From Streptomyces spororaveus (GTDB lineage Bacteria > Actinomycetota > Actinomycetes > Streptomycetales > Streptomycetaceae), in contig NZ_BNED01000005.1 in NCBI RefSeq assembly GCF_016755875.1, forward strand, positions 6,663,501-6,727,500: DNA of 64,000 bases. Direction: 5' to 3'. Positions 9,337 to 19,428 of this stretch are shown here, piece after piece. Position 1 is the first letter of the stretch. Every line of letters begins with the position of its first letter. The notes beneath the pieces were generated by a model that was given only the letters and a program-made list of their open reading frames with translations, did no database searches and was not told the DNA's origin. The position numbers and the translations under genes were made by a program.

Positions 9337-9987
9337 ATGAACGACAGGGACGGCACCGACGGCACCGATGGCACGGACGGCAAGCTGATCGACAGGGACG
9401 ACAAGAGCAAGGACAAGGACGGCAAGGAGCCGCTCCGGGTGGGCGTGGCCGTGCGCAAGCGGCGCCGCGCCCTCCATCTCACGCTGGCCGCCGTGTCGGC
9501 GCGCAGCGGACTGTCGGTGCCCTTCCTGAGCCAGATAGAGAACGAGCGGGCCCGGCCCAGCATGCGGTCCCTGGAGCGGGTCGCGGACGCGCTGGAGACG
9601 ACGGCCGTCGAGCTGCTGGCCGCCTCCGACACCGCGCGCACGGTGGACCTCGTACGGGCCGGTGACGCCTCCGGGCTCACCCCGTTCCCCGGCGTACGCC
9701 CCCTGGTGCGCGGGCACCACCAGCTGCACGCGATGGAGTTCACCGGGGACCAGGACGCCGGACGCGAGTACCAGCACCGCAACGACGAACTGATGTACGT
9801 GGTCGAGGGCGCCTGCCAGGTCGAGGCGGAGGGCCGGGCGTACCGGCTGGAGAGCGGGGACGCGCTCTTCCTGTCCGGCGGCGTGCGCCACCGCTGGCGG
9901 GCGGTCACCGAGGACACCCGGATCCTGGTCGTCGCGGTGGGCGAACACATCCACGCGACCTCCGAGCCCCCGTCACCGGGACACTGA
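9337..9987 (+). CDS. XRE-family regulator with cupin domain
   Basis: A 216-residue regulator: a low-complexity Asp/Gly/Lys-rich N-terminus (GTDGTDGTDG at residues 6-15), an XRE helix-turn-helix at ~30-85 (SGLSVPFLSQIENERARPS), and a C-terminal cupin barrel (~125-205) with the YQHRNDELMYVVEG metal-site-like strand. This architecture senses small metabolites and is typical of PuuR- or SinR-like repressors. ATG 9337 is preferred because GGGGAGG precedes it by 11 bases. Two upstream in-frame ATGs (9304, 9316) overlap that ribosome site. It is 5 bases from the next gene, so the two are probably co-transcribed. Confidence 0.85.
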   Translation: MNDRDGTDGTDGTDGKLIDRDDKSKDKDGKEPLRVGVAVRKRRRALHLTLAAVSARSGLSVPFLSQIENERARPSMRSLERVADALETTAVELLAASDTARTVDLVRAGDASGLTPFPGVRPLVRGHHQLHAMEFTGDQDAGREYQHRNDELMYVVEGACQVEAEGRAYRLESGDALFLSGGVRHRWRAVTEDTRILVVAVGEHIHATSEPPSPGH

Positions 9988-9992
9988 GCGGG

Positions 9993-10712
9993 GTGCGGCG
10001 GGTCGTCTCGCTGGTGCCTTCGCTGACCGAGGCGGTGGCCGTGAGCGCACCGGGGCGGCTGGTCGGGGTCACCGACTGGTGCACGCACCCGGAGGATCTC
10101 GGGGACGCGGTGCGGATCGGGGGGACGAAGAACCCCGACGTACGGCGGATCACGGAGCTCCGGCCGGACCTGGTGATCGCCAACGAGGAGGAGAACCGGG
10201 CCCCCGACCTGGCGGCGCTGCGCGCGGCCGGGGTGGAGGTGCTGGTCACCGAGGTCCGCGACCTGCCGCAGGCGCTGCGGGAGTTGGAGCGGGTGCTGGT
10301 CGGGGCGCTGGGGCTGACGAGGCCGGGGTGGCTGACGGACGCGGAGCGGGCGTGGGCCCGGGTGGAGCCGGCCGGCGCGCTCACGGCCTTCGTGCCGATC
10401 TGGCGGCGGCCGTGGATGGTGCTGGGCCGGGACACGTTCGCCGGTGACCTGCTGGCCAGGCTGGGCGTGCGCAACGTCTACGCCGGGCACGCGGAGCGGT
10501 ACCCCCGGGTGCCGGTGGAGGAACTCGCGGCGGCCGGCTGCGATCTGGTGGTGCTGCCGGACGAGCCGTACCGCTTCACGCCCGAGGACGGCCCGGAGGC
10601 CTTTCCGGGCCTGCCCGCGGCGTTGCTCAGCGGGCGCCACCTGACCTGGTACGGGCCCTCGCTGGCCGAGGCGCCGGAGGTCCTGGCGAAGTCCCTGCGG
10701 GCGGCAGGCTGA
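9993..10712 (+). CDS. helical-backbone metal receptor (BtuF/FhuD-like) without signal peptide
   Basis: A 239-residue protein of the ABC periplasmic-binding superfamily: VVSLVPSLTEAV at the start, GGTKNPDVRRITELRPDLVIAN near residues 43-64, and a C-terminal lobe rich in PYRFTPED. BtuF-type proteins bind cobalamin or siderophores outside the membrane, but this one has neither signal peptide nor lipobox and no ABC transporter genes nearby. Short cytosolic relatives of this type are common in actinobacteria and their role is uncertain. It starts at GTG 9993, five bases after the XRE-cupin stop, suggesting translational coupling. Confidence 0.75.
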   Translation: MRRVVSLVPSLTEAVAVSAPGRLVGVTDWCTHPEDLGDAVRIGGTKNPDVRRITELRPDLVIANEEENRAPDLAALRAAGVEVLVTEVRDLPQALRELERVLVGALGLTRPGWLTDAERAWARVEPAGALTAFVPIWRRPWMVLGRDTFAGDLLARLGVRNVYAGHAERYPRVPVEELAAAGCDLVVLPDEPYRFTPEDGPEAFPGLPAALLSGRHLTWYGPSLAEAPEVLAKSLRAAG

Positions 10713-10820
10713 CCCCGGGTGCGGTGCGGGCTGGTCCGCGGGGCCGCTTCGGCTTGCGCCGTTGCCCGGGCGGGGCGGGGTCCGGGTGTGGTGCGGGTTG
10801 GTCCGCGGGGCCGGGCAGGG

Positions 10821-11044
10821 GTGTCTCCTCGGCTCGCGCCTGCGGCGGGGTCGGCCCGTACGGCCTGGGTTGCGCGCTCGTCCTGCGGGGACACCCCTGC
10901 CCGTCCCCGCTCCCCCTGCGTCGGGCCCGGCACTGTCGAAGCACTTCCGTGGGGTGGGGACACGGCGGAGTGTCCCCGCAGGACGAGCGCGCAACCCAGG
11001 CCGACACAGCACCACACGGCCGCAGGCGCGAGCCGAGGAGACAC
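10821..11044. repeat. large nested inverted repeat (potential cruciform or long RNA hairpin)
   Basis: Two pairs of perfect arms are nested. The inner pair is 10861-10893 with 10971-11003 (33 of 33 bases complementary). The outer pair is 10821-10844 with 11021-11044 (24 of 24). They are separated by unpaired 16- and 17-base segments, and the loop is 77 bases. Arm lengths far exceed a normal terminator. No gene lies within. Confidence 0.85.
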
Positions 11045-11072
11045 TCCGGCGGGGCACCACCCCACACCACCA

Positions 11073-11108
11073 GCCCCGCCGGCGATTGAGGCGCGGGGCC
11101 CGGGGCCG
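11073..11108 (-). repeat. dispersed GC-rich repeat, copy C (reverse orientation)
   Basis: The reverse complement matches 32 of 36 positions of the repeat at 36525-36560, including the GCCGGCGGGGC end. It lies in the intergenic patch. Confidence 0.7.
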
Positions 11109-11268
11109 CGCCCGGGTAACCATCGCCCCGGCCGGAGCCGAACCGCACGGGGCCCGGGGCCGCGCTCCGGAAAACCACCGCTGGCTGGAGCCGAACCGCG
11201 CGGGGTCCGGGGCCGCACCCCGGAAACCACCGCCCCCGGCAACCACCCACCCGGCCAGGGCACAGCGC

Positions 11269-12387
<1,119 letters not shown>

Positions 12388-12442
12388 GGGTCCAGCCTCG
12401 CGCCGGGGTGGACGGGGCGGCAGAGGTCATCTCCCTATGAGG

Positions 12443-12461
12443 CCATAAACTGATGTTATGG
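12443..12461. promoter_or_regulatory. palindrome and -10 element over the LysR gene start
   Basis: CCATAA (12443-12448) and TTATGG (12456-12461) form a perfect inverted repeat with a 7-base spacer that includes the LysR ATG (12458). A -10-like TAAACT (12446-12451) ends six bases before the ATG, suggesting a leaderless transcript that the regulator itself could block. Confidence 0.5.
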
Positions 12462-13381
12462 GTAATGAGGAGTGGGTTCCGCTGGCGCACCGGGTACCTG
12501 ACCTGGGCGCGATGGAACTGCTGCTCGCGGTCGCGCGGGTCGGCAGCCTGAGCGGCGCGGCCCGGCGGCTGGGCATCACCCAGCCCGCCGCGAGCAGCCG
12601 GATCCGGGCGATGGAGACCCGCCTCGGCGTGGCCCTGGTGGACCGTTCACCGCGCGGGTCGACGCTGACGGCCGAGGGCGCGCTCGTCACGGACTGGGCC
12701 CGGCGGGTGGTGGAGGCGGCGGAGGCCTTCGACGCGGGCGCGCAGGCGCTGCGCGGACGGCGCGACTCCCGGCTCCGGGTGGCCGCGAGCATGACCATCG
12801 CGGAGTACCTGCTGCCGGGCTGGCTGATCGCCCTGCGCGGGCAGCGCCCGGACACGGCCGTGTCCCTGCACGCCGGGAACTCGGCGGTGGTCGCCCAGCG
12901 GGTCCTCGCGCACGAGGCCGACCTCGGCTTCGTGGAGGGGCTGACCGTGCCCGAAGGACTGGACTCGGCGGTGATCGCGCAGGACCGCCTGGTGGTGGCG
13001 GTGGCCCCGGGGCACCCGTGGGCGCGCCGCGCCCGGGGGGTGGCGGCGCCGGAGCTGGCCTCCACCCCGCTGATCCTGCGCGAGCGGGGGTCGGGCACGC
13101 GGCAGGTCCTGGACGCGGCGCTGGCCTCGGCCGGCGGGCTGGCCGCGCCGCTGCTGGAACTGGCATCGACCACGGCGGTGAAGGCGGCGGCGCTGAGCGG
13201 TGCGGGGCCGTGCGTGCTGTCGGAGCTGGCGGTGGGGGACGAGCTGGGCGCGGGGCGGCTGGTGGCGGTCCCGGTGTCGGGCGCACCGCTCGACCGGGCC
13301 CTGCGGGCCGTCTGGCCGACCGGCTCCCGCCCGGCGGGCCCGGCCCGTGACCTGCTGTCCCTGACCCACCGGCGCATCTAG
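12458..13381 (+). CDS. LysR-family transcriptional regulator
   Basis: A 307-residue LTTR: winged HTH at residues ~12-70 (GSLSGAARRLGITQPAASSRIRAME) and a periplasmic-binding-like co-inducer domain from ~95 onward, with RVAASMTIAEYLLPGW at its start. The divergent TDT transporter gene is the likely target. There is no Shine-Dalgarno before ATG 12458, and a -10-like TAAACT sits six bases upstream, consistent with leaderless translation. The inducer is unknown. Confidence 0.9.
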   Translation: MGNEEWVPLAHRVPDLGAMELLLAVARVGSLSGAARRLGITQPAASSRIRAMETRLGVALVDRSPRGSTLTAEGALVTDWARRVVEAAEAFDAGAQALRGRRDSRLRVAASMTIAEYLLPGWLIALRGQRPDTAVSLHAGNSAVVAQRVLAHEADLGFVEGLTVPEGLDSAVIAQDRLVVAVAPGHPWARRARGVAAPELASTPLILRERGSGTRQVLDAALASAGGLAAPLLELASTTAVKAAALSGAGPCVLSELAVGDELGAGRLVAVPVSGAPLDRALRAVWPTGSRPAGPARDLLSLTHRRI

Positions 13382-13497
13382 GCCTGGTCCGTTCGGGCGA
13401 GGAGGGATCGATTCGGCGCGGTGCGGACGGTGACCGGGGTGGGCGCCGCCGGAAAGGTGGCTCCTGCACGTTTGCCGCTCTCCCGAGGAGAAACCAG

Positions 13498-13854
13498 ATG
13501 CGTCTTCGCCATGCCGCCGGCGCCGCCTTCGGCGCGCTCACCCTGCTGCTCACGATCCCGGCTTCGGCCTCGGCCGCGGAGGGACAGTTCCAGTACACGG
13601 TCACCGGGCTCGACGGCCACCCGCTGCGGGTCGTGCTGGAGGACCCGCCGAGCGAGCAGTGCATCACGCTGCCCGAGGTGGCCGACCCCTCGGCCAGTTC
13701 GCCGGCGCACTCGCCGCGCAACCGGACCGACGAGCGGGCGATCGTGTTCTCGGAGCCGGACTGCACGGGCAGGGAGTTCGCGCTGCGGCCGCACACGGGT
13801 TACGGCACGGAGCGCCTGGAGCTGCGGTCGGTGGTCTTCGTACGGGCCGAGTGA
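13498..13854 (+). CDS. small secreted protein of unknown function
   Basis: A 118-residue protein preceded by a good ribosome site (GAGGAGA, 6 bases before ATG). Residues 1-27 form a Sec signal peptide ending ASASA|AEG. The mature ~91 residues are mostly beta-prone and contain two Cys (SEQCITL near 60 and EPDCTG near 90) that could form a disulfide. They end in a Leu-Arg-Ser-Val-Val-Phe strand. The family is not recognised. The layout of small mature domain plus one cysteine pair resembles secreted inhibitors or calycin-like folds, but that is only an impression. Confidence 0.75.
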   Translation: MRLRHAAGAAFGALTLLLTIPASASAAEGQFQYTVTGLDGHPLRVVLEDPPSEQCITLPEVADPSASSPAHSPRNRTDERAIVFSEPDCTGREFALRPHTGYGTERLELRSVVFVRAE

Positions 13855-13896
13855 GGGAGGGCGGGACCCGGCCCGCCCGTACCCGGGAGTCCGCCG

Positions 13897-14706
13897 TCAG
13901 GCGGGCTCCTGGCGTGCCTGGGACCGGAGGGTCTTCGTCAGCAGCGAGCCCGCCACGATCAGGGCGACGCCCAGCCACCACATGTTGTCGAAGATCAGCA
14001 CGGCGATGCCGATCGGTACGAGCAGACCCGCCAGCGGCACCAGGAAGCCCGCCCACGGCGTGGGCTCGGGGGGCAGGCCGGCGGCCTCGCGGACCCCTCT
14101 GGCGCGGGCGACGTCGGGGTACCAGACGGTGAACTTCACCGCGGCGACGATCGCCAGGATCTGGATGATCCAGCCGGTCCAGATGTTGTTCGGGTTGTGC
14201 AGGACCAGGTCCCCGTAGGCTCCTGCGGCGGCCGCCGCCAGGAAGGCGATGCCCCAGGCCCCCGTGATCATGTAGTTGGTCCGCAGGAAGCCGCGGGTGT
14301 GCCAGAGGGACGGATCGACCTGTTCGCGGGCGTACTGGAGGGTGAACGGCATCCGCACGGCGATGGAACCGAAGGCGATCACCGCCAGCGCGATGTTGGC
14401 GACCTCGCCCGCGTAGGTCTCCAGCCAGTTCAGGGTCCCCTCGCTCGCCAGGGCGCCGATCACGGCCATCGACGCGAAGAAGACCACGTCGGCCAGTTCC
14501 AGCAGCTTCCAGGAGGTGCCGCGGTTGACCAGGTGGCCCAGGGCGATCAGGGCGACCGCCGCGGCCAGGGCCAGCCCGACGGCGAGCTCGAACCGGCCGG
14601 GGCCGACCAGCAGCGAGAAGATGATCCACGGCGCCATGCCCACGACCGGGTTCTCCAGGAACCCGGCCACCGGCCCCGTCGCCGCGCGGTGTGCCTCGGT
14701 GCTCAC
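13897..14706 (-). CDS. multi-pass membrane protein of unknown function
   Basis: A 269-residue protein from GTG 14706 (an earlier GTG-type extension to 14793 is Arg/Pro-rich and unlikely). About seven hydrophobic segments are visible, starting with VVGMAPWIIFSLLVG and ending with WWLGVALIVAGSLLTKTL, plus a soluble loop around YPDVARARGVREAAGLPPEP. A conserved-looking FLRTNYMITGAWGIAF segment sits mid-protein. No transporter signature is recognised. It lies just downstream of the gamma-glutamyl hydrolase on the same strand but 124 bases away, so operon membership is uncertain. Confidence 0.7.
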   Translation of the reverse strand: MSTEAHRAATGPVAGFLENPVVGMAPWIIFSLLVGPGRFELAVGLALAAAVALIALGHLVNRGTSWKLLELADVVFFASMAVIGALASEGTLNWLETYAGEVANIALAVIAFGSIAVRMPFTLQYAREQVDPSLWHTRGFLRTNYMITGAWGIAFLAAAAAGAYGDLVLHNPNNIWTGWIIQILAIVAAVKFTVWYPDVARARGVREAAGLPPEPTPWAGFLVPLAGLLVPIGIAVLIFDNMWWLGVALIVAGSLLTKTLRSQARQEPA

Positions 14707-14829
14707 CCATCCAGCGTGCGCGCCCGACCGCCCCGGGGCCATTCGTGGGCGCCCGCGCCCGGACGGGGGCGGGGCCGGCCGCGGGCCCGGCACCGGGGAT
14801 AGTGCCCGGGACCCGCGGCCGGCGGTCTG

Positions 14830-15537
14830 TCAGCCCACCGGTACCGGGGTGCGGACGGCGGCCGCCTCGACCAGGGCGGACATCACCCGGGTGTCCGTGT
14901 CCCGCTCCGGGTGCCACTGGACCCCCAGCACCCACCGCTCCGGGTCGGGCAGTTCGATCGCCTCCACCGTGCCGTCGACGGCGTGGGCCGAGACGACCAG
15001 ACCGCGGCCCAGCCGGTCCACGGCCTGGTGGTGGTAGGTCGGGACCTGCGCCTCCTGGGGGACCAGGTCCGCGTACCGGGTGCCGGGGACCGGGCGGACC
15101 GGGTGCCAGGAGGTGGCCCCCGGGGTCTCGAAGTGGCCGTCGATGTGCTGGATCAGCGTGCCGCCCAGGGCCACGTTCAGCGCCTGCATGCCCCGGCAGA
15201 TGCCGAGCAGGGGCATGTCCGCGTCGAGTGCGGCGGCGATCAGGGCCAGCTCCCAGTGGTCGCGGACCGTCGCGGGGGCGCCCGTACGGGAGTCGCGCGC
15301 GGCCCCGTAGTGCACCGGGTCCAGGTCCGGGCCGCCCGCGACGACCAGGCCGTCCACCCGGCTCAGCACCTCCGCCGCCGATCCGGGTTCGTCCGGCGGG
15401 AGCAGCACGGCCGCGCCGCCCGCCGCCTGGACGAGTTCGTAGTACCCGGTCGGTACGAGGGATGTCGGGAGGTCCCACACGCCGTAGCGGGTGGAATCCT
15501 CGACGTAGGTGGTGATGCCGATGAGCGGCCTGGGCAC
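14830..15537 (-). CDS. class I glutamine amidotransferase-like gamma-glutamyl hydrolase (PuuD type)
   Basis: A 235-residue peptidase C26 enzyme. The nucleophile elbow is LLGICRGMQALN (Cys near residue 106) and the catalytic His-x-Glu is in VQWHPERD near 211-218. PuuD-type enzymes cleave gamma-glutamyl amides such as gamma-glutamyl-GABA. In this cluster the natural substrate is more likely a gamma-glutamylated amine catabolite made by the divergent glutamine-synthetase-like ligase. GTG 15537 has GGAGG eight bases upstream. It follows the permease gene on the same strand with a 44-base gap, so the two form a likely operon. Confidence 0.87.
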   Translation of the reverse strand: MPRPLIGITTYVEDSTRYGVWDLPTSLVPTGYYELVQAAGGAAVLLPPDEPGSAAEVLSRVDGLVVAGGPDLDPVHYGAARDSRTGAPATVRDHWELALIAAALDADMPLLGICRGMQALNVALGGTLIQHIDGHFETPGATSWHPVRPVPGTRYADLVPQEAQVPTYHHQAVDRLGRGLVVSAHAVDGTVEAIELPDPERWVLGVQWHPERDTDTRVMSALVEAAAVRTPVPVG

Positions 15538-15581
15538 GTTCGTTACCTCCAGCGAGGGCAGAGCAGGGCAGGAACAGGTTT

Positions 15582-17060
<1,479 letters not shown>

Positions 17061-17079
17061 CGTGCGCTCCTGCCTCAGG

Positions 17080-17088
17080 GCAATGGTT
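17080..17088. promoter_or_regulatory. candidate operator, copy 1 (GCAATGGTT)
   Basis: The 9-mer GCAATGGTT upstream of the permease gene is repeated exactly at 17971-17979. In both places it is followed within ~20 bases by ACCTTTGCCTTAG or ATACCTTAGG. It may be the binding word of the adjacent FadR-type regulator. Confidence 0.4.
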
Positions 17089-17202
17089 GTGGGGCGTACC
17101 TTTGCCTTAGAGGAGCGGAGTGCGCAAGACCTCTGCGTTAAACGGACGTTACGAAACCCTCTCGGAGTGCCCCCGGCGCCGCCCGGTGCGGCCCGGTGCC
17201 GC

Positions 17203-17949
17203 TCAGGTCAGGAAGCCCCGCAGCAGCGCCGCAGTGCCGCAGCAGTGCTCGCGCATGGTCTCCCGGGCCCCGGTCGCGTCGCCCTCCAGCACCGCCTCCA
17301 CCAGCGTGCTGTGCTGCTGCTGGGAGTGCTCCAGGTTCCGTACGAGCAGCGGGATGCAGTCCAGCAGGTCGTTCACGGTGGCCCGCACGGCCGCGTACTG
17401 GGCCGTGAGGGTGGCGGAGCCGGCCAGTTCGCACAGGGTGAGGTGGAAGAGCGTGTCCTGGCGGCGGTAGTCGGCGAGCGGGGCGTCGTGGGTGGCGGCC
17501 AGCGCGCCGAGCAGCCGTTCGGCGCCCTCCTCGGACAGGCCCTGCGAGGCGCACAGTCCGGCCGCCCCCACCTCCAGGACCTCGCGGAACCGCAGGGCGT
17601 CCTCGATGTCCACCCCCGCGACGCGCCGGCGCAGTTCCTCCTCGGCGCCGCCGGCCGGGGTGTCGGGGCGGGGCAGCACGAACGTTCCGCCGTACCGCCC
17701 GCGCCGGGCCTCCACCAGCCCCTGGTCCTGCAGCACCTTGAGCACCTCGCGCAGGGTCACCCGGCTGATCCCCATCCGTTCCGCGAGCTCGCGCTCGGGC
17801 GGCAGCCGTTCGCCGCCCGGCACCAGACCCAGCCGGACCACCTGGAGGATCTGCTCCAGGGCCTCCTCGAAACCGTTGCCCGCCCGCACCTGACGCAGTA
17901 CGGGATTCAGTCGCGCGATCGCGTCGCCCTCGCTCGCCGTGTCGGTCAT
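17203..17949 (-). CDS. FadR/GntR-family regulator (FCD domain) of the amine cluster
   Basis: A 248-residue GntR protein: winged HTH at residues ~35-95 (ELAERMGISRVTLREVLKVLQDQGLV) and an all-helical FCD effector domain (~115-235) containing RFREVLEVGAAGL and FHLTLCELAG. ATG 17949 has GGGGAGG about seven bases upstream on its strand. It is divergent from the glutamine-synthetase-like gene and upstream of the permease-hydrolase pair, placing it to control both arms. The effector is probably the amine or its glutamylated form (inference). Confidence 0.88.
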   Translation of the reverse strand: MTDTASEGDAIARLNPVLRQVRAGNGFEEALEQILQVVRLGLVPGGERLPPERELAERMGISRVTLREVLKVLQDQGLVEARRGRYGGTFVLPRPDTPAGGAEEELRRRVAGVDIEDALRFREVLEVGAAGLCASQGLSEEGAERLLGALAATHDAPLADYRRQDTLFHLTLCELAGSATLTAQYAAVRATVNDLLDCIPLLVRNLEHSQQQHSTLVEAVLEGDATGARETMREHCCGTAALLRGFLT

Positions 17950-17970
17950 CTCGGTTCCTCCCCTTCCCAA

Positions 17971-17979
17971 GCAATGGTT
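17971..17979. promoter_or_regulatory. candidate operator, copy 2 (GCAATGGTT)
   Basis: This exact copy of the 9-mer at 17080-17088 lies in the 77-base divergent region between the FadR-type regulator and the glutamine-synthetase-like gene, where a single regulator could control both directions. Confidence 0.4.
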
Positions 17980-18026
17980 CTATTCAATACCTTAGGCCTC
18001 CTCGGCTCACCGAAGGAGAGATTCCA

Positions 18027-19391
18027 GTGGTAGACCGCAAGCCGCGGCTCGCGCCCGAGGAGCTCCGCTCCCTCGTCGCCAGTGGTGAGATCGACACAGT
18101 CGTCCTGGCCTTCCCCGACATGCAGGGGCGGCTCCAGGGCAAGCGGTTCGCCGCACAGTTCTTCCTCGACGAGGTCCTCGAGCACGGTACCGAGGGCTGC
18201 AACTACCTCCTCGCCGTCGATACCGACATGAACACCGTCGACGGCTATGAGATGTCCTCCTGGGACCGGGGCTACGGCGACTTCGCCATGCACCCCGACC
18301 TCGCCACCCTGCGCCGCATCCCGTGGAACCCCGGCAGCGCCTTCCTCCTCGCCGACCTCGCCTGGAACGACGGCTCGCCCGTCGTCGCCGCCCCCCGGCA
18401 GATCCTGCGCCGCCAGCTGGAGCGGCTCGCCGAGGCCGGGTACACCGCCATGGTCGGCACCGAGCTGGAGTTCATGGTCTTCCAGGACACCTACGAACAG
18501 GCCTGGGACGCGGGCTACCGCGGTCTGACCCCGGCGAACCAGTACAACATCGACTACTCCGTCCTCGGGACCGGCCGCATCGAACCCCTGCTGCGCCGGA
18601 TCCGCAACGAGATGCAGGCCGCGGGCCTGATCGTCGAGTCGGCCAAGGGGGAGTGCAACCTCGGCCAGCACGAGATCGCCTTCCGCTACGACGAGGCGCT
18701 CACCACCTGCGACCAGCACTCCGTCTACAAGACGGGAGCCAAGGAGATCGCCTCCCAGGAAGGTGTCTCGCTCACCTTCATGGCCAAGTTCGACGAGCGC
18801 GAGGGCAACTCCTGTCACATCCACCTCTCACTGGCCGACGCCGACGGACGCAACGCGATGGCCGGGGACGGCCCAGGCGGAATGTCACCGGTGATGCGGC
18901 ACTTCCTGGCCGGCCAGCTGGCCGCGCTGCGCGACTTCTCCCTTCTCTACGCCCCGAACATCAATTCGTACAAGCGTTTCCGGCCGGGATCCTTCGCGCC
19001 GACCGCCGTCGCCTGGGGCGTGGACAACCGGACCTGCGCTCTCCGGGTCGTCGGCCACGGCCGCTCCATGCGCTTCGAGAACCGCCTCCCCGGCGGCGAC
19101 GTCAACCCCTACCTCGCCGTCGCCGGCCTGGTCGCGGCCGGGCTCTACGGCATCGAGCACCGCCTCGAACTGCCCGAGGCCTGCGCGGGCAACGCGTACA
19201 CGGCCGACTTCGCGCACGTTCCCACCACCCTGCGCGAGGCCGCCGAACTCTGGGAGAACAGCGAGATCGCCAAGGCCGCGTTCGGCCCCGAAGTGGTCGC
19301 GCACTACCGGAACATGGCCCGCGTGGAACTCGACGCCTACGACTCCGCGGTGACCGACTGGGAGCTGCGCCGCTCCTTCGAACGCCTGTAG
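18027..19391 (+). CDS. glnA4: glutamine synthetase-like gamma-glutamylamine ligase (GlnA4 type)
   Basis: A 454-residue member of the glutamine synthetase fold with the beta-Grasp start (VVLAFPDMQGRLQGKRF) and the catalytic half containing TELEFMVF, ESAKGECNLGQHEIAF, HIHLS and the FEEN-like RFENRLPGGDVNPYL near residues 351-365. Canonical GlnA has a Tyr adenylylation loop that is not evident here. In Streptomyces, GlnA4 is known to glutamylate ethanolamine with ATP. The surrounding permease, FadR-type regulator, aldehyde dehydrogenase and PuuD-like hydrolase match that cluster. GTG 18027 has GAAGGAGAG six bases upstream. Confidence 0.82.
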   Translation: MVDRKPRLAPEELRSLVASGEIDTVVLAFPDMQGRLQGKRFAAQFFLDEVLEHGTEGCNYLLAVDTDMNTVDGYEMSSWDRGYGDFAMHPDLATLRRIPWNPGSAFLLADLAWNDGSPVVAAPRQILRRQLERLAEAGYTAMVGTELEFMVFQDTYEQAWDAGYRGLTPANQYNIDYSVLGTGRIEPLLRRIRNEMQAAGLIVESAKGECNLGQHEIAFRYDEALTTCDQHSVYKTGAKEIASQEGVSLTFMAKFDEREGNSCHIHLSLADADGRNAMAGDGPGGMSPVMRHFLAGQLAALRDFSLLYAPNINSYKRFRPGSFAPTAVAWGVDNRTCALRVVGHGRSMRFENRLPGGDVNPYLAVAGLVAAGLYGIEHRLELPEACAGNAYTADFAHVPTTLREAAELWENSEIAKAAFGPEVVAHYRNMARVELDAYDSAVTDWELRRSFERL

Positions 19392-19428
19392 CCACCGCAC
19401 GCCACCGAACGAAACTGTGAGGCACCAC

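Larger units (their letters stand above)
10713..11268. other. 556-base intergenic patch, no gene recognised
   Basis: Bounded by the BtuF-like gene and the 3' end of the TDT transporter gene. Open frames exist on both strands, but they are Arg/Pro/Gly-rich low-complexity translations without recognisable domains or ribosome sites. The stretch holds a large nested inverted repeat (10821-11044) and one copy of a dispersed GC-rich repeat (11073-11108). It is very rich in CCGGGG-type words. Confidence 0.7.

Noticed and set aside
9993..10712. Cobalamin riboswitch or transporter context for the BtuF-like gene
   Set aside because: Only five bases separate it from the upstream gene, no B12-box is visible, and no permease or ATPase genes adjoin.
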